This document shows positions 59,401 through 64,000 of a stretch of 64,000 bases of DNA, in pieces. The translations under genes and the position numbers were made by a program. The notes below the pieces were generated by a model. It ran no database searches and was not told the DNA's origin. It saw nothing but the letters and a program-made list of their open reading frames with translations. Each line of letters begins with the position of its first letter. Position 1 is the first letter of the stretch. This DNA comes from Apoderus coryli (Eukaryota > Arthropoda > Insecta > Coleoptera > Attelabidae). The stretch spans positions 4,650,001 to 4,714,000 of the forward strand of contig OU452198.1 of NCBI GenBank assembly GCA_911728435.2, given 5' to 3'.

Positions 59401-62400
59401 CTAGATGTTGAATGATTGAAGTTTCCAGGGTATTTCTTGGAGTATATCAATCCAGGAAGATTTTGTCTAGACCTTTCATGATTGAAGTATCCAGGAAATT
59501 TCTTGGAGTATATCAATCCAGGAAGATTTTGTCTAGATCTTTCATGATTGAAGTATCCAGGCAATTTCTTGGAGTATATCTGTCCAGGAAGATTTTGCCT
59601 AGAACTTTCATGATTGAAGTATCCAGGGAATTTCTTGGAGTATATCAATCGAGGAAGATTTTTTCATGATTGAAGTATGCAGGGAATTTCTTGGGAGTAT
59701 ATCAATTCAGGAAGATTTTGCCTAGATCTTTCATGATTGAGGTATCCAGGGAATTTCTTGGAGTATATCTATCCCGGAAGATTTTGCCCACACCTTTCAT
59801 GATTGAAGATACCAGGGAATTTCTTGGAGTATATCAATCCAGGAAGATTTTGCCTAGATATTTCATGATTGAAGTATCCAGGGGATTTCTTGGAGTATAT
59901 CAATCGAGGCAGATTTGTTCATGATTGAAGTATGCAGGGTATTTCTTGGAGTATATCAATCCAGGAAGATTTTTTCATGATGGAATTTCTTGCAGTATAT
60001 CAATCCAGGAAGATTTTTTCTTGATTGAAATATGCAGGGAATTTCTTGCAGTATATCAATCCTGGAAGCTTTTGCCAGGTCTCTCATGATTGAAGTATCC
60101 AGGGAATTTCTTGGAGTATATCAATCCAGGAAGATTTTGCCTAGATGTTGAATGATTGAAGTTTCCAGGGTATTTCTTGGAGTATATCAATCCAGGAAGA
60201 TTTTGTCTAGACCTTTCTTGATTGAAGTATCCAGGAAATTTCTTGGAGTATATCAATCCAGGAAAATTTTGTCTAGATCTTTCATGATTGAAGTATGCAG
60301 GGAATTTCTTGGAGTATATCAATCCAGGAAGGTTTTGCCTAGGTCTTTCATGATTGACGTATCCAGGGAATTTCTTGGAGTATATCAATCGAGGAAGATT
60401 TTTTCATGATTGAAATATGCAGGGAATTTCTTGGAGTATATCAATCCAGGAAGATTTTTTCATGATGGAATTTCTTACAGTATATCAATCGTGGAAGCTT
60501 TTGCCCAGATCTTTCATGATTGAAGTATCCAGGGGATTTCTTGGAGTATATCAATCGAGGCAGATTTGTTCATGATTGAAGTATGCAGGGTATTTCTTGG
60601 AGTATATCAATCCAGGAAGATTTTTTCATGATGGAATTTCTTGCAGTATATCAATCCAGGAAGATTTTTTCTTGATTGAAATATGCAGGGAATTTCTTGC
60701 AGTATATCAATCCTGGAAGCTTTTGCCTAGAACTTTCATGATTGAAGTATCCAGGGAATTTCTTGGATTATATCAATCCAGGAAGATTTTGCCTAGATCT
60801 TTCATGATTGAAGTATCCAGGGAATTTCTTGGAGTATGTCAATCCAGGAAGATTTTTTCATGATTGAAGTATGCAGGGAATTTCTTGGTGTATATCAATC
60901 CAGGAAGATTTTTCTTGTTTGAAGTATGCAGGGAATTTCTTGGAGTATATCAATCCAGGAAGATTTTTCTTGATTGAAGTATGCAGGGAATTTCTTGGAG
61001 TATATCAATCCAGGAGGATTTTGCCTAGAGCTTTCATGATTGAAGTATCCAGGGAATTTCTTGGAGTATATCAATCCAGGAAGATTTTTTCATGATTGAA
61101 GTATGCAGGGAATTTCTTGGAGTATATCAATCCAGGAAGATTTTTCTTGATTGAAGTATGCAGGGAATTTCTTGGAGTATATCAATCCAGGAAGATTTTT
61201 CTTGATTGAAGTATGCAGGGAATTTCTTGGAGTATATCAATCCAGGAGGATTTTGCCTAGAGCTTTCATGATTGAAGTATCCAGGGAATTTCTTGGAGTA
61301 TATCAATCCAGGAAGATTTTGCCTAGATGTTGAATGATTGAAGTTTCCAGGGTATTTCTTGGAGTATATCAATCCAGGAAGATTTTGTCTAGACCTTTCA
61401 TGATTGAAGTATCCAGGAAATTTCTTGGAGTATATCAATCCAGGAAGATTTTGTCTAGATCTTTCATGATTGAAGTATCCAGGCAATTTCTTGGAGTATA
61501 TCTGTCCAGGAAGATTTTGCCTAGAACTTTCATGATTGAAGTATCCAGGGAATTTCTTGGAGTATATCAATCGAGGAAGATTTTTTCATGATTGAAGTAT
61601 GCAGGGAATTTCTTGGGAGTATATCAATTCAGGAAGATTTTGCCTAGATCTTTCATGATTGAGGTATCCAGGGAATTTCTTGGAGTATATCTATCCCGGA
61701 AGATTTTGCCCACACCTTTCATGATTGAAGATACCAGGGAATTTCTTGGAGTATATCAATCCAGGAAGATTTTGCCTAGATATTTCATGATTGAAGTATC
61801 CAGGGGATTTCTTGGAGTATATCAATCGAGGCAGATTTGTTCATGATTGAAGTATGCAGGGTATTTCTTGGAGTATATCAATCCAGGAAGATTTTTTCAT
61901 GATGGAATTTCTTGCAGTATATCAATCCAGGAAGATTTTTTCTTGATTGAAATATGCAGGGAATTTCTTGCAGTATATCAATCCTGGAAGCTTTTGCCAG
62001 GTCTCTCATGATTGAAGTATCCAGGGAATTTCTTGGAGTATATCAATTCAGGAAGATTTTGCCTAGATCTTTCATGATTGAGGTATCCAGGGAATTTCTT
62101 GGAGTATATCTATCCCGGAAGATTTTGCCCACACCTTTCATGATTGAAGATACCAGGGAATTTCTTGGAGTATATCAATCCAGGATCCAGATTTTGCCTA
62201 GATCTTTCATGATTGAAGTATCCAACTTCTCCTTGTAGGTGTGTTTCCCTATGCTGCAGAACGGTTCAGTTCCTACAAAAGGCGTTGACTCCCCCTTTTT
62301 GCTAATTTATTGGCTTCTTCGTCTCCCCTTAAACCAAAATATCCAGGTATCCAATCAAGGGAAACTCTGTTCTTCTTGCTGAGCTCGCTAAGACGTCTTA

Positions 62401-63942
62401 AGCATTCCCACAGAGCAGCACATCAACTCCGCTGAAAGAAGAAGCAAATTTCTAAGCTGATGTCACCAGTGGAATTTAGGCTACCGGGTGGAGTATTTGC
62501 TTCATAGTATTCACTTCAATTCCTTGAGTAGCAGGAACATCTATGTTCCGGATCTCCAGTCGTTCTGAATCAACCTAAATAATTGGTTTTACAGGCTGTT
62601 TAATTGAATGGTTCTATTCTCTTTAGTGCTGGATGGGTAGACTTTTGGTGGGTGCCGATAGGTGCCATCAATATCGTGTACACATTCCATCCATGTCCAC
62701 CATTGGGTCCAGCACCTCAAGCTGATATTTCTACTCCGGTGAAAGAAGAAATTTTGCTGTCACCAATACGATTTCCACACCAGCGAAAGAAGAGAAAGCG
62801 ATCACCGGATGGGACTCAAAAATTCGATCCGACCACACTGAAAGCCGACACTGTAAGTGTGGAATTGGAGATTGGACCGTCTGTGATTTTACTGTATGGT
62901 ACTGCTTTGAGGAATTTCATGAATTTCAAGGTAAATTTTGTATAGCAACTCTGGGGAAGTGGATTTAATAAGTGAGTTCTTGTGGATTTCCAGGAAAACA
63001 TTTTCGGTGAGGATCAAGCCTTTGTTGATATGCAACGGACGCAATCCAGTGAGAATAGTGGGAATGAAATGAAACACGATGAGAGTTCCGCTAATATACC
63101 ATTGGAATTACGTGAGGATTTCGACCATAGAAACTATCGCCCACTAGAGGTGGATGTTTCGATTATAATGCACGATGTTCAGGGACATTTGTTAAGGGTA
63201 AGTGTTAATAAAACAGGATCAGTCCAAAAATCAGTACATAAAACTTAAAATGCTCTTTTTTTTGGTGTTTAGAATTGTACAGAAAAGGATCCACCTTGTC
63301 CAGTGATCCTAATTGAAAGATTGGGCTTTGAAATGAAGAAACGATACGATCAAACTGAACTACAATTATTGTTAAGTCCAGCCGTGTTACTTGTATCGGA
63401 CAATTTGAATAGATCTTCAAAGGATAAGCACCTTAATCAGGGAAAATTAACTTTGTCATCGTTACAGGTAAGTCAAATTAGTAACTCATTTACAGAAAGA
63501 GACCCTGAGTTATTTATTCAAGATCCGAGGACATGCAATGTTTTCCGATGTTGGTCAATCTCTTGAGCAAGATACTGTCGAATATGCTTGGTTGGTTGAA
63601 ATGCAACTAGGTAAACTCAGTGGTAAACTCACAACACCACAATTGTATTCTATTATGGCCAGTTTGGAGACTTTAATACTTTTGGTAAGGCTCCTTGTGA
63701 TAAATAAGTGGTTGAATGAAAATGAGGTCATCAATTATTTACTTTCAAGGTAATCGATAGCGAAGATGAACTGAATTCACCGAAAGACGATGTATTACTT
63801 AGTCAACCAGTGGTGAAAAAGAAAAGTACGAACATAACGCAAAATGTCCATGTGCAACATGTTCAACAGGCATTGCAACACTTGTTGCAACCGAAAAACA
63901 GTGGATCCAGCCTGATCAGTAAATCCAGTTCTGGTACTGCAG
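37690..63942 (+). CDS. tweek: Bridge-like lipid transfer protein 1 (tweek/KIAA1109), N-terminal about 1005 residues; continues past the window
   Basis: Sixteen coding exons were assembled: 37690-37945, 38054-38197, 38262-38421, 44298-44415, 47428-47605, 47689-47781, 47847-47945, 52900-53124, 53179-53439, 53637-53902, 54136-54293, 62627-62930, 62994-63197, 63273-63467, 63523-63684 and 63750-63942. Every junction is GT-AG and all phases agree. BLTP1 is a roughly 5000-residue hydrophobic-groove protein anchored in the ER that moves phospholipids at membrane contacts; in flies tweek affects synaptic vesicle recycling. Residues 41-61 form the N-terminal membrane anchor, followed by the chorein-like start of the groove. 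The introns hold LINEs, a nested SWIB gene and a 7.8-kb satellite. The acceptor of exon 15 could instead lie at 63498, in frame. Confidence 0.93.
40145..40214 (+). tRNA. tRNA-like sequence, Val(UAC)-type loop, degenerate
   Basis: TAGCTCAGTGGTAGAGTG is a good A box and D arm (GCTC/GAGT), and GGGTTCAAATT is a B box. The anticodon arm pairs CCGC with GCGG around TTTACAT, giving UAC. The T arm pairs at only three of five positions, and the acceptor stem pairs at only three of seven. A run of nine T follows at 40218. It is more likely a tRNA pseudogene or the head of a tRNA-derived SINE than a working tRNA. It lies in a tweek intron just before a LINE fragment. Confidence 0.45.
40281..40829 (+). 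mobile_element. Jockey-like LINE RT fragment abutting the SWIB gene
   Basis: The frame from 40283 encodes TDFSKAFDRVNHKILL, SSGVPQGSHLGPLFFNIF, the catalytic FADDLKLF and KDLGVMLDSGLTFIPI. It is close to the minus-strand copy at 27729-27200 (a few differences in 180 residues), so both derive from one family. Homology stops at about 40829, 67 bases before the SWIB start codon. Both the 5' and 3' parts of the LINE are absent. Confidence 0.85.
40896..41672 (+). CDS. DEK_C and SWIB/MDM2 domain protein (UAF30/spp27-like), 258 aa, intronless, nested in a tweek intron
   Basis: MADISKEELRKEIAAILKDA starts a DEK C-terminal domain (about 2-55). A Lys/Gly patch, a long Glu/Asp run and Lys-rich linkers follow (about 60-180). 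The SWIB fold runs from about 184 to the end with ALQLSPELAALVGAESMARH, EVVKKVWSIIKEKNLYDP and FRTFGMMKYLKTHFIS. Such proteins are nuclear and are linked to chromatin remodelling or to rDNA transcription in yeast (UAF30). ATG 40896 is chosen because homologous proteins begin there; the same frame opens 63 bases earlier at 40833. There is no intron, the gene shares orientation with tweek, and a LINE fragment ends 67 bases upstream. A retrocopy is possible, but I see no poly(A) tract or target duplication. AATAAA at about 41863 may be the polyadenylation signal. Confidence 0.9.
   Translation: MADISKEELRKEIAAILKDADLASTTAKKVRQELEEKLDVKLQSRKKEIDDLVMEFINSKKGGAAGGKKKGKKGDSEDEEEEEEEEEDEEEEEEEEDSEEEGKKPPAKKAKKVSEDESAIEHSEEGDSEEEYSPKKAGKPAKTRKLPPKKKKGSESDSDEDWGKKKAGAKKGAGGANKGSGYTKALQLSPELAALVGAESMARHEVVKKVWSIIKEKNLYDPKNKQYAIRDDALMKVIGTKRFRTFGMMKYLKTHFIS
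41673..42880. other. 3' region of the SWIB gene and tweek intron
   Basis: AT-rich sequence with a CACCCTGTACA end near 42076. No further gene is seen. Confidence 0.4.
42885..43200 (-). mobile_element. LINE C-terminal scrap and 3' tail
   Basis: The minus strand reads FKIINGLVDCPQLL and broken continuations, the same block as FKIINSLVDCSNLL at 50268-49801. It ends in TTGCCTAAAAGGC / CACACCCAATTACAAGG, a variant of the shared LINE tail. Confidence 0.6.
43221..43580. repeat. Second copy of the 6302-type fold-back repeat, asymmetric
   Basis: The right side (43408-43580) repeats the full arm TATACCCTGTATAGTAATCG through GCAGACGTTTTTATAAAGAA to CTCTTCC. The left side (43221-43257) keeps only the inner 37 bases. 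The centre differs from that at 6446-6460. Confidence 0.75.
44298..44415 (+). CDS. tweek: tweek exon 4
   Basis: TTTCAG precedes the exon and GTAAGT follows it. It encodes a Lys/Asn-rich linker, then RPEAAMARTWRDLIPVIKCD and VSS. It links exon 3 (phase 2) to exon 5 (phase 0) correctly. It lies alone between introns of 5.9 and 3.0 kb. Confidence 0.85.
44660..44702 (-). ncRNA. Hammerhead-like fold, strongly decayed
   Basis: On the minus strand: stem I TGTGTC, core CCGATGA (expected CTGATGA), stem II GGT..ACC, core GAAAC, then AG and the return strand GACACA that pairs fully with stem I. The stem III and cleavage-triplet region is deleted. It is unlikely to cleave. Confidence 0.4.
45040..46778 (-). 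mobile_element. RTE-like LINE, 5'-truncated, flanked by a 13-bp target duplication
   Basis: ATCATGCTTGATA stands at 45027-45039 and again at 46779-46791, exactly bracketing the element. The 3' end on the minus strand is a (GA)n tail. The element carries a 521-aa frame. An older upstream stretch (46620-46778) continues the protein with stops. No endonuclease remains, so it was truncated on insertion. Confidence 0.88.
45053..46618 (-). CDS. LINE reverse transcriptase, 521 aa open frame (RTE-like)
   Basis: The motifs run in order: GKSPRPDGIPIDILK, CLPKKSGAKECSDHRTISLM, SQFGFRKGLGTREALFA, ACFIDYNKAFDRVRHDQLME, KRGVRQGCVLSPILFNAYSE, the active site RYADDTVILTE, KTKFMKITKK, EKYTYLGTTV, LLYGVEARTL and FEMWVYRRVLKVSWVDR, ending WLRNLREWFG. 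This is palm, fingers, thumb and the C-terminal region of an RTE/BovB-like ORF2 without the endonuclease. The catalytic YADD is intact. One of the usual conserved residues (P for G after GKS) and NHR-type motif changes (DHR) are seen. It is the least damaged LINE protein in the window, but the truncated element cannot move by itself. Confidence 0.88.
   Translation of the reverse strand: MRNITSVARVGLEDTGPEITKDEVTHTLNNMSNGKSPRPDGIPIDILKIISDQDMDVLVRLLNSVYGSGKLPKEWLSSVFICLPKKSGAKECSDHRTISLMSYTLKLLLKIILNRIHQKLDLDISDSQFGFRKGLGTREALFAFNVIVQRCLDVNQDVYACFIDYNKAFDRVRHDQLMEILQCKNLDHQDLQIISNLYYNQNAIVKVDQQNSGTITIKRGVRQGCVLSPILFNAYSEEILKRAMENDSAGIKVNGVPIVVLRYADDTVILTENLEDLQRIMDKLVRYSEEYGLTLNVNKTKFMKITKKAQTNNEQIIVKGEPIEQVEKYTYLGTTVTCNNDYTKEIKARIEIGRSNFNSMKRVLCNRGLSLKLRLRLVRCYVFATLLYGVEARTLNAEITKRLEAFEMWVYRRVLKVSWVDRITNLEILERLNIERELLITIKSRKLQYLGHVTRGPRYALLQLIMQVRIQGTRSVGRRRISWLRNLREWFGCSSIELFRAAASKIRIAMMIANLRRGDGT
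46890..47245 (+). mobile_element. Internally deleted LINE: RT start joined to C-terminus
   Basis: VSLVGNYRGIS, FLQEF and FLPLPQCGFRPKRGTADMIF-type words (plus strand) give the start of a reverse transcriptase. After REQIRPVV the sequence jumps to LEHLKTLEQYPQRCLRRILG, IKWQDQREAS, a LINE C-terminal block. The RT core is missing. Confidence 0.7.
47428..47945 (+). CDS. tweek: tweek exons 5-7
   Basis: Exon 5 (47428-47605) reads SRLVFGNRLIPTTLSITFEE, TLDRFMHFVKCKAENVKVML and APSLKYTG. Exon 6 (47689-47781) reads MLDDPPRYMGEGFVLMSSND and ELYFYMDEPG. Exon 7 (47847-47945) reads PVPEEPVMITLPNGDVVECS, PPQWGVDIKCGKG. All match the order of BLTP1. Confidence 0.92.
48840..49560 (+). mobile_element. LINE reverse-transcriptase fragment with an internal tandem duplication
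   Basis: The plus strand reads HYRGISVLSIAGKVLARILS, then QEENRPLYMNFIDLVKEFDS, FNRESLWRILKLNGCPQKFN, GVKQVCVMAPTLFSMFV. This is the same LINE family as 46890-47245. The protein stops being LINE-like at 49318, where a 119-bp block is repeated (49318-49436 and 49437-49555). Confidence 0.75.
49318..49555 (+). repeat. Tandem duplication, 2 x 119 bp
   Basis: GATGAACTGCCGGGGGGAAT starts at 49321 and again at 49440. The two units differ at only a single base that I noticed (CTACAG versus CAACAG), so the duplication is recent relative to the host fragment. Confidence 0.92.
49680..52500 (-). mobile_element. Longest LINE copy: Jockey-like, endonuclease to 3' tail, broken
   Basis: The minus strand carries an APE-type endonuclease (ITET, RGGGVLLAVRSDLNSRRV, NHFSVFCFCVYIPPG, NQSDHILDLVLSNFKC, SHHPALHISF). 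A linker and RT start follow (LWSYVQNRKRKSRIPGVMYG, TSGPDDIPAFILGDCASVLA), then RT (AIYTDFSKAFDKLDHSLVL, NDISQELTSNHLMFAEDLLK) and a C-terminus (LYCALVRSKLEYAF, IEYIQHKFLKYLAFKIDGRF). Many shifts and stops interrupt it, and the catalytic FADD reads FAEDL. The tail CTTTATTGTCTAACAGG and the AATAATAAT end lie at 49680-49745. Confidence 0.86.
52780..52850 (-). other. Weak tRNA-like patch
   Basis: The minus strand shows GGCTAAGTGTGTAGAGTATT and AAGTTCGACTCCCAG, which resemble the A and B boxes. Stems do not close well. It could be the head of a SINE. Confidence 0.25.
52900..54293 (+). CDS. tweek: tweek exons 8-11
   Basis: Exon 8 (52900-53124) has TDFSYGPWADRQREHLFKFF, FDIRMLMQNEATIDILFTKD and NAVHINIG. 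Exon 9 (53179-53439) has GSYLEVTIPWATKEDGYKT, HYPLVWNEHQLWEVNLTG and NLIFAHKWFFT. Exon 10 (53637-53902) has DWASKARPDLIHFVPYTWRF, YNWIDCSS and SFDLPFDEFLPETLP. Exon 11 (54136-54293) has GESVDLSMFIPEFHTSRNVV, KWRNICQK. The spacing matches human BLTP1 closely. Confidence 0.94.
54302..54360 (-). mobile_element. LINE 3' tail scrap
   Basis: ACTTTATTGTCTAACAGGTG followed by CTCAATTACAAGACAA is another tail of the family at 49685. Confidence 0.55.
54466..62225 (+). repeat. 7.8-kb satellite array, 66-bp unit, in a tweek intron
   Basis: The basic unit is TCATGATTGAAGTATCCAGG, GAATTTCTTGGAGTATATCA, ATCCAGGAAGATTTTGCCTA, GATCTT: 66 bases. A common variant lacks the last 11 bases (about 55-56 bp), and a third reads CTTGCAGTATATCAATCCTG. 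Because 66 is a multiple of three, the plus strand reads MIEVSREFLGVYQSRKILPR and the minus strand YSKKFPGYFNHERSRQNLPG over long stretches. The array lies between tweek exons 11 and 12, which join in phase across it, so it is spliced out. Non-repeat scraps (TTCTGTTGTGAACTCTAAG) occur near 54420, 55110 and 55875 and match 48060. Confidence 0.95.
57890..62040 (+). repeat. Higher-order repeat, 1922-bp period
   Basis: Everything from about 57890 recurs 1922 bases later (58002 to 59924, 58654 to 60576, 59205 to 61127, 59670 to 61592). There are two full copies and about 310 bases of a third. The stretches compared, several hundred residues of translated frames, show no difference. Confidence 0.9.
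62627..63942 (+). CDS. tweek: tweek exons 12-16
   Basis: Exon 12 (62627-62930) has AGWVDFWWVPIGAINIVYTF, HPCPPLGP, a Lys/Arg-rich insert and LEIGPSVILLYGTALRNFMN. Exon 13 (62994-63197) has ENIFGEDQAFVDMQRTQSSE, YRPLEVDVSIIMHDVQGHLL. Exon 14 (63273-63467) has NCTEKDPPCPVILIERLGFE, QTELQLLLSPAVLLVSD. Exon 15 (63523-63684) has RGHAMFSDVGQ, TVEYAWLVEMQLGKLSGKLT and TPQLYS. Exon 16 (63750-63942) is a polar, Ser/Gln-rich linker ending TAG in protein letters at a GTAGGT donor. The gene continues to the right. Confidence 0.9.
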
Positions 63943-64000
63943 GTAGGTACTATTGTAACCATTTTGAATTAGCGGGTATTATTTACATTCAGAAAGAATA

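Noticed and set aside
54466..62225. Regular repeat with variable parts, reminiscent of a CRISPR array
   Set aside because: The units are contiguous tandem copies without unique spacers, in an insect gene intron.
54583..62238. Many 60-150-codon frames on both strands with repeated MIEVSREFLGVYQSR or YSKKFPGYFNHERSR peptides
   Set aside because: They follow from a 66-bp satellite unit free of stops; the array lies in a tweek intron whose flanking exons join in phase.
63498..63522. Alternative in-frame start of tweek exon 15 after ACAG at 63497
   Set aside because: It would add residues KETLSYLFK before the conserved RGHAMFS block; the later TCAAG acceptor fits the remembered human protein better, though not decisively.

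Overview
This is a stretch of an AT-rich insect nuclear genome. The evidence is multi-exon genes with GT-AG introns that encode recognisable animal proteins, plus dense insect-type transposon debris (Jockey/CR1-like and RTE-like LINEs, Ty3/Gypsy, Crypton, Harbinger, hAT, mariner-like and TACAGGGTG-ended elements). A beetle is plausible from the LINE proteins, but I cannot fix the order.

Four host genes can be assembled. PIGL (17196-20410, +, four exons, 297 aa) is the ER GlcNAc-PI de-N-acetylase of GPI-anchor synthesis; its last intron carries a LINE. unc-119 (36628-35744, -, three exons, 212 aa) is a lipid-cargo chaperone. tweek/BLTP1 (37690 to beyond the right edge, +, 16 exons seen, about 1005 residues of a roughly 5000-residue bridge-like lipid transfer protein) starts about 1.06 kb from unc-119 and is divergent from it. 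An intronless DEK_C + SWIB gene (40896-41672, +) sits inside a tweek intron.

Layout: 1-4675 is a Ty3/Gypsy retrotransposon with an intact 1389-aa Gag-Pol. 4676-17195 is transposon-rich and gene-poor, with hammerhead-ribozyme repeats, a Harbinger derivative carrying a MADF remnant, a hAT derivative with 8-bp target duplications, and a broken THAP gene between inverted ends. 17196-20410 is PIGL. 20411-35700 holds a second THAP remnant, a 2.97-kb element with perfect 31-bp inverted ends and 7-bp target duplications, a perfect 99-bp palindrome, nested LINE and short DNA elements, and a decayed Crypton between direct repeats. 35744-63942 is unc-119 and tweek; the tweek introns hold LINEs, the SWIB gene and a 7.8-kb satellite (66-bp unit, 1922-bp higher-order period).

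Most interesting: (1) a family with CAAAGATTAAT ends and 7-bp target duplications, seen both as a 2.97-kb element and as two abutting ends only; (2) one intact-looking and three decayed hammerhead ribozyme folds; (3) the perfect 99-bp palindrome; (4) the satellite whose 66-bp unit is open on both strands. Gene models rest on splice-site phase agreement and remembered family similarity; no database search was possible.
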